Assembly: GCA_002392835.1 (NCBI GenBank)
Contig: DGHX01000172.1
Span: 30,332-52,520 of the forward strand
Length of the DNA: 22,189 nucleotides
Direction of reading: 5' to 3'
DNA from: Prevotella sp. UBA3837
Lineage (GTDB): Bacteria > Bacteroidota > Bacteroidia > Bacteroidales > Bacteroidaceae
How positions within the stretch are numbered: the first letter of the stretch is position 1; every line of letters starts with the position of its first letter. The notes beneath the pieces were generated by a model, which saw only the letters and a program-made list of their open reading frames with translations, did not search any database and was not told where the DNA came from. This document shows, piece by piece, positions 14,072 to 20,181 of this stretch. A program made the position numbers and the translations under genes.

Positions 14072-15859
14072 TCAGAAGGGCCTTCCGCCTCCGCCCATGC
14101 CTCCGGGCTGCATTCCTCCTCCGCCCATGCCGTTGCTGATTGAGCTTGTGGCGGTGACGCTTGTTGAGCTGCTGCCCAGTGTCAGCGTGTAGCTGCTTCC
14201 GCTGCTCATGCTCGGTGCGCTGGCCATGATGGTTCCGCCGGAGTAGCTGTAGGGCGGCATTGTGAAGGTGGCCAGCGTGCTGCTGCCGTTGCTGATGGTG
14301 ACGGTGCTGTTGGCCTGTGTGCTGCCGCTGGTGCTGACGATGCCCTGTGTGGTGCTGGCCAGTGTGCAGTCTACGCGCCCGCCGATGCCGAAGAATGCGC
14401 CTCCTGTCACGGTGAGCTTGTACTGCTCGCCCACGTCGATGCCGGTTTCGGCACCGCTGGCTCCGTAGGCCACTATGTTGCCGCCCTTGATGCTGAGGTT
14501 GCCGTTGGCATCGATGCCGTCGTTGGCCGTTCCCACCGCCACTATGCTTCCACCGCTGAGGGTCATGTCGCCGGCAGAGTTGATGGCGTCATCGTAGGCC
14601 GACACCTGCACGCTGCCTCCGCTGACGGCTATCGTTCCCTTCGACTCTATGCCTTCGCCGCCGCGGCCCTTGGTGCGCACCATGATGGTGCCGTCAGCTA
14701 TGTTGAGCAGGCCGTGCACGCCCTTCGTGCCAATCTTGATGCCCTTGGGCGATGCCGTGTCATTGGTGCTGCTGAAGGTCGTCCCCTCGGTGATGACGTA
14801 CAGCGTTCCGCCGTTCACGTATGCCTCGTAGTCGGCCTTCAGGCCCTTGCCGCCGCTGCCGGTGCTCTTCAGCAGCACGGTGCCGCCGTTCTGGGTGTAG
14901 GTGCTGTCGCACTTCATGGCCGCTGCGCCCTTGGCCTCGCCCTCGTCGCTGTCGTAGGTGCCGTTGCCGGTAGTGATGACGGTGGTGCGTCCTCCGTTGA
15001 CGATGATGTTGCTCTCGCAGTTGATGCCCTTGCCTGCCGTGGCACTGCACTCCACGTTCAGTATGCCTCCGTTGATGTAGATGCCGTCGTTGGCCTTGAT
15101 GCCGTTGTTGGCCGTCGACTTTACGTAGATGTTGCAGCCCGTGCGCATGACGATGTAGTCAGCACAGTGTATGCCGTTGTTGTAGCTGCCATACACCTGC
15201 AGTGCTCCTGTGCCGTTCAGCAGCAGCTTGCCCTTGCAGTAGAGGGCTCCCTTGTGGTCGGCCTTCGACGTGGTTCCGTCGCTGAGCTTGCTGGTGGTGC
15301 CGCTGGCCAGCACCACGAAGGCGCGCTTCTTGCTGAGCAGGTTCAGCGCTGCCGAGTCGGGGTTGGCAATGTCGGCGCCGCTGAGCACCACCTCGTACTT
15401 CTTCTCGCCCAGTATGGTGAGCGAGCCGTCGGCAGTCGTTCCGCTGACGTTGTAGCACACGCCCTTCGTCTCGCCGTGGTCGGCCACGAGGTGTGCGCCG
15501 TTGGTGGTGACGGTCACTCCGTCGGCTGCGGTATAGCTGACGCTGCTGCCGGTGAACACGATGTCGACGGTAGTGTCGAAAGTGTTCTGTGCCAGGTCGT
15601 CCTCCTCGTCGGGGAAGTACTCAGCCACGGTGGCGGCCGGCTCGTCGCTGGTGGTGTCGATGTCTACTGCGAACGAGATGAGCTCGCCCGAGCTGGCCGA
15701 GGCTCCTCCGCCTGTACCACCAGCCATCGACCCTCCAGTGTTGCCGTCGTCGGTGGTTCCGTACCATTCGTCTATCCAGCTGTCGTCCTCCGACTGGCAG
15801 CCCTGCATGCCTGCCGCTGCTGCGAGCAGCACGAGCATTCCTGTCATTACCTTCTTCAT
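14072..15859 (-). CDS. Lipoprotein with Cthe_2159-type carbohydrate-binding beta-helix and Gly-rich tail
   Basis: This protein of 595 residues is counted from the ATG at 15859. It begins with a lipoprotein signal (MKKVMTGMLVLLAAAAGMQGC) followed by an acidic/Gly/Ser linker. The rest is a long Cthe_2159-type beta-helix with repeated turns such as NGIHCADYIVMRTG, NNGIKANDGIYINGG, KGINCESNIIVNGG and NDGIDANGNLSIKGG. A serine/threonine-rich domain and a C-terminal GMGGGGMQPGGMGGGGRPF tail close it. An ORF extension to 15976 is rejected because the promoter (15912-15943) lies inside it; the in-frame ATG at 15877 is an alternative start. It is the larger partner of the 12864-13853 protein and may display polysaccharide-binding surfaces on the cell. 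Its membership in a transcription unit with the downstream genes is uncertain because of the 218-bp gap. Confidence 0.82.
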   Translation of the reverse strand: MKKVMTGMLVLLAAAAGMQGCQSEDDSWIDEWYGTTDDGNTGGSMAGGTGGGASASSGELISFAVDIDTTSDEPAATVAEYFPDEEDDLAQNTFDTTVDIVFTGSSVSYTAADGVTVTTNGAHLVADHGETKGVCYNVSGTTADGSLTILGEKKYEVVLSGADIANPDSAALNLLSKKRAFVVLASGTTSKLSDGTTSKADHKGALYCKGKLLLNGTGALQVYGSYNNGIHCADYIVMRTGCNIYVKSTANNGIKANDGIYINGGILNVECSATAGKGINCESNIIVNGGRTTVITTGNGTYDSDEGEAKGAAAMKCDSTYTQNGGTVLLKSTGSGGKGLKADYEAYVNGGTLYVITEGTTFSSTNDTASPKGIKIGTKGVHGLLNIADGTIMVRTKGRGGEGIESKGTIAVSGGSVQVSAYDDAINSAGDMTLSGGSIVAVGTANDGIDANGNLSIKGGNIVAYGASGAETGIDVGEQYKLTVTGGAFFGIGGRVDCTLASTTQGIVSTSGSTQANSTVTISNGSSTLATFTMPPYSYSGGTIMASAPSMSSGSSYTLTLGSSSTSVTATSSISNGMGGGGMQPGGMGGGGRPF

Positions 15860-15911
15860 AGTCTTTTTCCTTTCCATTTTTAAAACCTTGATGTAGTGAA
15901 AATAACTGGTG

Positions 15912-15943
15912 CAAAGGTAATGAGAAAAGAAGAACGGGGCAAA
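15912..15943 (-). promoter_or_regulatory. Bacteroidetes-type promoter of the large carbohydrate-binding lipoprotein gene
   Basis: On the minus strand, TTTG (15943-15940) is followed after exactly 20 bp by TACCTTTG (15919-15912), a full consensus match. Initiation near 15905 leaves a leader of about 45 nt before the ATG at 15859, which fixes the start choice for that gene. The -33 element falls inside the terminator stem of the preceding gene. Confidence 0.72.
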
Positions 15944-15965
15944 AGCTTTCAGCGAATGCCCCGTT
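15933..15965 (-). terminator. Intrinsic terminator of the repeat lipoprotein gene
   Basis: On the minus strand, AACGGGGCA (15965-15957) pairs with TGCCCCGTT (15941-15933) around a 15-nt loop, and CTTCTTTTCTC follows as a pyrimidine-rich tail. It lies 16 bp after the stop at 15982. Confidence 0.65.
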
Positions 15966-15981
15966 TCATTCAGCAAACCTG

Positions 15982-16635
15982 TTACATGCCCAGGCCCTTC
16001 TGCACGGCTCCTGCAGCGGCATCCACGGCGCCCTGCACCTGCTGTCCGGCCTGCTGCACGGCACCGTCTACGGCACCCTGCACCTTCTCCTTGGCGCCCT
16101 CAACGGCACCCTCGACAGCACCCTGCACCTTCTCCTTGGCACCCTCAACGGCACCTTCCACGGCGTCCTGCACGTCTCCGGCTACGCCTTCAACGGCCTC
16201 CTGGGTGTTCTCCAGCTGGTCCTGCACGCCTCCCACGAGGCCCAGCAGCTGGTCAACGGGCTGCTCGCTCACGCTCTTGATGAGCTCGGTGGCACGGCCG
16301 GCCAGTTCGCTGTTGCTGATCTTGCCCAGCACCTCGCCAATCTTGGCAGCATTGTCCTTCAGGAACTTCTGGGCGGTGCCCAGGTACTCCTTAGCCTTGG
16401 CGGGGTTGTCCTTGATGAAGCCCATGGCCTTCTCCTGAATGTTGCTCACCAGTGCGAAGAGTCCCTCTCCGTTGCCGGCGTTCAGCTGGCCCTCCAGGGC
16501 AGCCTTCAGGTCGTTGGTCTCAGCGGGAGCCTCCTGCTGAGGATCACCCTGTCCGGGAGTAGCGGTCTTACCGAAACACGAGGTCAGTGACACGGCGACG
16601 ACAGCCACCATCAGTGCATAGAATAACTTTTTCAT
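15982..16635 (-). CDS. Small lipoprotein with Ala/Gly/Glu/Lys 15-residue helical repeats
   Basis: This 217-residue protein carries a lipoprotein signal (MKKLFYALMVAVVAVSLTSC, lipidated Cys20). A short linker leads into a mainly helical body (residues ~42-145). The C-terminal part consists of near-identical 15-residue units at 161-205 of the form GAVEGAKEKVQGAVE, preceded by a diverged unit at about 149-160. The repeats recall amphipathic LEA- or apolipoprotein-like helices, but no family was recognised and no function is claimed. It has its own promoter (16696-16727) and terminator (15933-15965), so it is probably a single-gene transcript. Location is inferred to be the outer or inner membrane, facing the periplasm or the surface. 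Confidence 0.8.
   Translation of the reverse strand: MKKLFYALMVAVVAVSLTSCFGKTATPGQGDPQQEAPAETNDLKAALEGQLNAGNGEGLFALVSNIQEKAMGFIKDNPAKAKEYLGTAQKFLKDNAAKIGEVLGKISNSELAGRATELIKSVSEQPVDQLLGLVGGVQDQLENTQEAVEGVAGDVQDAVEGAVEGAKEKVQGAVEGAVEGAKEKVQGAVDGAVQQAGQQVQGAVDAAAGAVQKGLGM
16021..16155 (-). repeat. Three 45-bp coding tandem repeats
   Basis: These encode residues 161-205 of the small lipoprotein as three 15-residue units. The first two units are almost identical in DNA and the third has diverged (GAVQQAGQQVQGAVD). Near identity of the first two suggests recent unit duplication. Confidence 0.75.
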
Positions 16636-16695
16636 TGCTTTTGAAATTTTAAAGTGAATAATATAGGATTAAAAGTTCTTTCTCTATTTCGGCAG

Positions 16696-16727
16696 CAAAA
16701 TTAAGCATTTAAATTGAAAACTGCAAA
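16696..16727 (-). promoter_or_regulatory. Bacteroidetes-type promoter of the repeat lipoprotein gene
   Basis: On the minus strand, TTTG (16727-16724) is followed after 20 bp by TAATTTTG (16703-16696), matching the consensus fully. Initiation near 16689 gives a leader of about 54 nt. Confidence 0.7.
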
Positions 16728-16742
16728 AAAAATCCACAATCA

Positions 16743-16774
16743 TTTGGCTGTTTAAGGAAAAAATGGTACATTTG
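16743..16774 (+). promoter_or_regulatory. Bacteroidetes-type promoter of the menaquinone cluster
   Basis: TTTGG (16743-16747) and TACATTTG (16767-16774) are separated by 19 bp, matching the consensus. Initiation near 16781 gives a leader of about 30 nt before the ATG at 16811. It also excludes the earlier in-frame ATG at 16763, which would be upstream of the transcript. Confidence 0.72.
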
Positions 16775-16810
16775 CCTACTCTTTTTGAGACAAATACGCA
16801 TTTAGACACT

Positions 16811-17224
16811 ATGAATGTAGAACACATTACACAGATTATCAACGCTAAACCCAACCTGAGCACCGCCTTGGGCATGGAGTTTATCTCTACGCCCGAGGAC
16901 GACACCTGCATGGCTCGCATGCAGGTGGACGAGCGCAACCGCCAGCCCTTTGGCTTCCTCAGCGGCGGTGCCTCGCTGGCGCTGGCCGAGAACGTGGCGG
17001 GCGTAGGCTCGTCGGCCCTCTGTCCCGGCTGCGCCTGCGTGGGCATCGAGGTCAGCGGCAGCCATGTGAAGGCCGTGGCCGAGGGCGACACCGTCACCGC
17101 CTATGCCCGTCTGCTGCACGGCGGCAGCACGCTCCACGTGTGGCAGGTAGACATCAAGGACAGCAGCGGCGACCTCATCTCGAGTGTTCGCGTCACCAAT
17201 TATGTCGTGGGAGCCAAGAAGTGA
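16811..17224 (+). CDS. menI: Hotdog-fold thioesterase, probable 1,4-dihydroxy-2-naphthoyl-CoA thioesterase
   Basis: This 137-residue PaaI-type hotdog protein has the family core RQPFGFLSGGASLALAENVAG at about residues 43-63. Its Glu in LAEN is the expected catalytic residue. The second half shows the usual AEGDTVTAYARLLHGGSTLHVWQVDI strands. MenI hydrolyses DHNA-CoA to DHNA in menaquinone synthesis, and this assignment rests mainly on its place 3 bp before menF. By sequence alone it could be another small acyl-CoA thioesterase. The ATG at 16811 is chosen over 16763 because the promoter -7 element lies between them. Confidence 0.82.
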   Translation: MNVEHITQIINAKPNLSTALGMEFISTPEDDTCMARMQVDERNRQPFGFLSGGASLALAENVAGVGSSALCPGCACVGIEVSGSHVKAVAEGDTVTAYARLLHGGSTLHVWQVDIKDSSGDLISSVRVTNYVVGAKK

Positions 17225-17227
17225 GCC

Positions 17228-18340
17228 GTGGATAGCTTTGCCATATACAGAATGCCTTACGGCAGCCGCTGCATGCTGGTAGCGGGTCAGGCCGAGGTGC
17301 TGCCGTCGGTGGCCGCCGTGGGCGGTTGCCAGGGCTTTGTCGTGGCTCCGTTCCTGGCATCGGCGCAGCAGCCGGTGGTGGTCATCGGCGGCAAGGCGCA
17401 GCCCCTCGAGCTGACAGGGAAGGGGATAGAGGCTATAGATGCTATAGATGCTATAGAAGCTATAGAAACTATAGACACTATAGAGACTATACCCGCTACA
17501 GAAGCTACAGGCCCCTCCCCCTCTGCCTCCTACGCCGCTGACTTCGCCGCCTTCCACGGTGCGCTGCAGCAGGGGACGTTCCAGAAGCTGGTGCTGGCCC
17601 GCTGCACCGAGGCCCCGCGGCCCGGCGGCACGCGGCCCACAGAGCTCTTCCTGCGCGCCTGCCACAGCTATCCGCGCCTCTTCATAGCCCTGGTGCACAC
17701 CCCGCAGAGCGGCACCTGGCTCACCGCCACCCCCGAGGTGCTGCTGGAGTGCCTGCCCGACGAGGACGGCCCCCACAGCCACCTGTGGCACACCATGGCC
17801 CTGGCCGGCACCATGCGGCTGCGGCCCGACGAGATGGGCGGCGAGGGGCAGCACCTGCGCTGGTCGGCAAAGAACATCCAGGAGCAGCGCCTCGTGGCCA
17901 CCTACATCCACGACGTGCTGCGCCGACATGCCGACGACGTCAGCGAGGAGGGCCCGCGCACCGTGCGCGCTGCCAACCTGGTGCACCTGCGCAGCGACTT
18001 CACCTTCCCACTTAGTAACAATATATGTACGCGCGTAGGCCGTCTGCTCAGCGACCTGCACCCCACGCCCGCCGTGTGCGGACTGCCTAAGGCAGAGGCG
18101 CTGCGCTTCATCGTGGAACACGAGCATGCGCCGCGCAGCTACTACAGCGGCTTCATGGGGCCTGTCAGCCCCGAGGGCCCCGGCACCCACCTCTTCGTCA
18201 CCCTGCGCTGCATGCAGCTGCTGGCCCACCGCTGCCGTCTCTACGCCGGTGGCGGCCTGCTCAGGGAGAGCACCGTGCAGAAGGAATGGCAGGAGACGGA
18301 GGCCAAGCTCGGCACCATGCGCAGCATACTGCAGGCATGA
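17228..18340 (+). CDS. menF: Isochorismate synthase
   Basis: MenF isomerises chorismate to isochorismate, the first committed step to menaquinone, in the cytosol. The 370-residue protein uses a GTG start 3 bp after menI; an ATG at 17252 is a later option but would cut the conserved FAIYRMPYG start. Chorismate-enzyme motifs are visible in order: FQKLVLARCTE with the likely catalytic Lys120, then TATPEVLLE and MALAGTMRLRPDE. These are followed by NLVHLRSDF, YYSGFMGPVSPEG and RLYAGGGLLRESTVQKEWQETEAKL. Between the N-terminal strands and the core, residues 69-95 are a low-complexity insert of three-residue units (AID/AIE/TIE), encoded by an exact 9-bp-period array. The insert lies in a variable loop region, and the downstream motifs are intact. 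Confidence 0.93.
   Translation: MDSFAIYRMPYGSRCMLVAGQAEVLPSVAAVGGCQGFVVAPFLASAQQPVVVIGGKAQPLELTGKGIEAIDAIDAIEAIETIDTIETIPATEATGPSPSASYAADFAAFHGALQQGTFQKLVLARCTEAPRPGGTRPTELFLRACHSYPRLFIALVHTPQSGTWLTATPEVLLECLPDEDGPHSHLWHTMALAGTMRLRPDEMGGEGQHLRWSAKNIQEQRLVATYIHDVLRRHADDVSEEGPRTVRAANLVHLRSDFTFPLSNNICTRVGRLLSDLHPTPAVCGLPKAEALRFIVEHEHAPRSYYSGFMGPVSPEGPGTHLFVTLRCMQLLAHRCRLYAGGGLLRESTVQKEWQETEAKLGTMRSILQA
17423..17511 (+). repeat. In-frame 9-bp tandem array inside menF
   Basis: From 17432 the units read GCTATAGAT twice, GCTATAGAA twice, ACTATAGAC, ACTATAGAG, ACTATACCC, then GCTACAGAA and a partial GCTACAGG. A degenerate unit precedes them at 17423. The period equals three codons, and the array is codon-aligned with menF (unit starts at residue 69). 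ATA codons and high AT content contrast with the GC-rich gene around it, which suggests insertion or slippage expansion. Confidence 0.85.
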
Positions 18341-18355
18341 CGGCCGACACTGCAG

Positions 18356-18379
18356 ACCGACCATACGACCGACCATACG
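18356..18379 (+). repeat. 12-bp tandem duplication between menF and menD
   Basis: ACCGACCATACG occurs twice, directly adjacent (18356-18367 and 18368-18379), within the 54-bp gap between menF and menD. It is noncoding. No ribosome-binding site depends on it visibly. Confidence 0.8.
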
Positions 18380-18394
18380 TACAACGATAAGACC

Positions 18395-20104
18395 ATGTAC
18401 AGCAGCAAGCCAAACGTAAACACACTGACCGCCCTGCTCGCGGAGCACGGCATCAGCCATGCCGTGGTATGCCCCGGCAGCCGCAACGCCCCCCTGGTGC
18501 ACAACCTGAACGAATGTCCCACCATCAGCTGCCACCCTGTCACCGACGAGCGGTCGGCGGGCTTCTTCGCCCTGGGGCTGGCACAGGCCACCGACCAGCC
18601 CGTGGTGGTGTGCGTCACCAGCGGCACGGCGCTGCTCAACCTGGCTCCCGCCGTAGCCGAGGCCCACTATCAGCACCAGTCGCTCATCGTGGTCAGCGCC
18701 GACCGCCCCGCCGCATGGATTGACCAGCTCGACGGCCAGACGCTGCAGCAGCCCGGTGCACTCAGCCCCTGGGTGGAGTGCAGCATCAGCCTGCCGGAGT
18801 GGGAGGAGAGTGGAAAGTGGAATGAGGAGAGTGGAAAGTGGAAAGAGGAGCACTGGCACTGCAACCGACTGGTGAACGAGGCCCTCATGGCTGCCACGGC
18901 CGACCACCGGCCCTGCGTCCACATCAACGTGCCCATCAGCGAGCCCCTCTTCGCCTTCACCACGCCTCAGCTGCCCGATGAGCGCGTGATACGCAGCTAT
19001 GCCCCCGCTGCCGACTACGACTGTCTGCCGCAACCGCTCGTCGACGACCTGCTGGCGGCACAGCGGCCCCTCATCGTCTTCGGCCAGCTGTCGCCACGCC
19101 GTTTCCACTACGAGGCCGTCGACCAGCTTTTCAGTCGCGTCATCGTGCTCCATGAAGCACTGGCACCCATGACCAGCGTAAGCCTGTTTGACGAGGTGCT
19201 GGCCACGATGGGCGATGGCGAACAGGCACTGCTGCCCGACTTTATCCTCTACGTGGGCGATGCCGTGGTGAGCAAGCGGCTGAAGCACTTCCTGCGCCGT
19301 GCCACCGATGCCCGCTGCTGGCGCGTCAGCCTGACAGGCCAGGTGGAGGACACGTTCCAGAACCTGCGGGGCATCGTGCTGGGCGACACCGAGCGCACGC
19401 TGCAGGCGCTGAGCGCCAAGATGTCAAAACAGAAGTGGAGCCACTCACACCCCCGTGCCGACTACCGTCGCCGCTGGCTGCACCTGCTGAGTGAGGCCCG
19501 CCAGCGCACGGACAGCGAGGTGCTCCCCTACGGCGAGGCGGCCGCCGTGAGGCTCTTCGAACAGCAGCTGCAACAGATGGGCTGCGGCTACGAAGTGCAC
19601 TATGCCAACAGCAGCGCCGTGCGCCTGGCCAACCGCTACGCCATGGGGCACCCCGTGTGGTGCAACCGCGGCGTGAACGGCATCGAGGGCTCCCTCAGCA
19701 CCGCCGCCGGCTTTGCAGCAGCCCTCCACCCGTCTCCCTCCACCCTCGTCTTCTGCGTCATCGGCGACCTGAGCTTCTTCTACGACCAGAACGCGCTGTG
19801 GAACCAACGGCTGTCGCCGGCCCTGCGCATCCTGCTGCTGAACAACGGCCACGGCGCCATCTTCGACCAGCTGCCCGGCCTGGAGCAGAGTCCCGTACGC
19901 GACGACCTGGTGGCCGCCCGCCACGACACCACTGCCGAGGGCATCTGCCGACAGAATCATGTGGAATACAGCAGGGCCAACGACATGGCCCAGCTGCAGG
20001 ACAGCCTTGGCTGGCTAATGGAAGAGAGTTCGGCACACGCCCGGCTGTTAGAAGTGGTGACAGGCGAAAAGACGAACAGCTGCAACTGCGCTTCTCGCGC
20101 GTGA
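18395..20104 (+). CDS. menD: 2-succinyl-5-enolpyruvyl-6-hydroxy-3-cyclohexene-1-carboxylate synthase
   Basis: MenD is the thiamine-diphosphate enzyme that joins isochorismate and 2-oxoglutarate. The 569-residue protein shows the family motifs: CPGSRNAPLV at about residues 28-37, DERSAGFFALGLAQAT with the ThDP-activating Glu, and VTSGTALLNLAPAVAEA. VSADRP and LDGQTLQQPGAL follow. The C-terminal ThDP site is VIGDLSFFYDQNALWN then ILLLNNGHGAIFDQLP. Residues 137-152 are a charged low-complexity insert (EESGKWN, EESGKWK, EEH) from a 21-bp array. The C-terminus (TGEKTNSCNCASRA) looks unlike the family and falls in a 33-bp direct repeat. A +1 frame would instead read EKDEQLQLRFSRVKESERTM. It is the last men gene here; aroB is convergent. 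Confidence 0.93.
   Translation: MYSSKPNVNTLTALLAEHGISHAVVCPGSRNAPLVHNLNECPTISCHPVTDERSAGFFALGLAQATDQPVVVCVTSGTALLNLAPAVAEAHYQHQSLIVVSADRPAAWIDQLDGQTLQQPGALSPWVECSISLPEWEESGKWNEESGKWKEEHWHCNRLVNEALMAATADHRPCVHINVPISEPLFAFTTPQLPDERVIRSYAPAADYDCLPQPLVDDLLAAQRPLIVFGQLSPRRFHYEAVDQLFSRVIVLHEALAPMTSVSLFDEVLATMGDGEQALLPDFILYVGDAVVSKRLKHFLRRATDARCWRVSLTGQVEDTFQNLRGIVLGDTERTLQALSAKMSKQKWSHSHPRADYRRRWLHLLSEARQRTDSEVLPYGEAAAVRLFEQQLQQMGCGYEVHYANSSAVRLANRYAMGHPVWCNRGVNGIEGSLSTAAGFAAALHPSPSTLVFCVIGDLSFFYDQNALWNQRLSPALRILLLNNGHGAIFDQLPGLEQSPVRDDLVAARHDTTAEGICRQNHVEYSRANDMAQLQDSLGWLMEESSAHARLLEVVTGEKTNSCNCASRA
18803..18850 (+). repeat. In-frame 21-bp tandem array inside menD
   Basis: Two 21-bp units, GAGGAGAGTGGAAAGTGGAA plus T (18803-18823) and the same plus A (18824-18844), differ only at the last base. 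They are followed by a partial GAGGAG. The period is seven codons, codon-aligned with menD, giving EESGKWN-EESGKWK-EE. Each unit contains the shorter AGTGGAA repeat. Confidence 0.85.
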
Positions 20105-20181
20105 AAGAATCAGAACGGACTATGCCGACGGGCTGGTAGCCTCAGAAGAACTGCGCTTCTCGCGCGTGAAAGAATCAGAAC
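20084..20181. repeat. Exact 33-bp direct repeat spanning the menD and aroB ends
   Basis: An identical 33-bp sequence, starting AACTGCGCTTCTCGCGCG and ending GAATCAGAAC, occurs at 20084-20116 and 20149-20181, offset by 65 bp. Copy 1 contains the menD stop (20102-20104), and copy 2 contains the aroB stop on the other strand (20175-20177). Each copy contains a small GCGC-TTCTC-GCGC dyad. Confidence 0.9.

Noticed and set aside
14714..15883. 389-residue plus-strand frame opposite the large carbohydrate-binding gene
   Set aside because: The minus-strand product has a lipoprotein signal, a promoter and beta-helix repeats, while the plus-strand frame has none of these.
15860..15976. N-terminal extension of the large carbohydrate-binding lipoprotein to 15976
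   Set aside because: The consensus promoter at 15912-15943 lies within it, and the lipoprotein signal starts at 15859.
16763..16810. Upstream start for the menI-like gene
   Set aside because: The -7 element at 16767-16774 is downstream of that ATG, so it would not be on the transcript.
16802..19288. 828-residue open frame on the minus strand opposite menI, menF and menD
   Set aside because: It lies antisense to three well-recognised enzymes, is rich in His/Ala/Val/Gly as expected from the complement of GC-rich codons, and shows no family motif.
20084..20181. Attachment-site pair of an integrated element
   Set aside because: Only 32 bp separate the 33-bp copies, with no integrase or cargo, so a local duplication is more likely.
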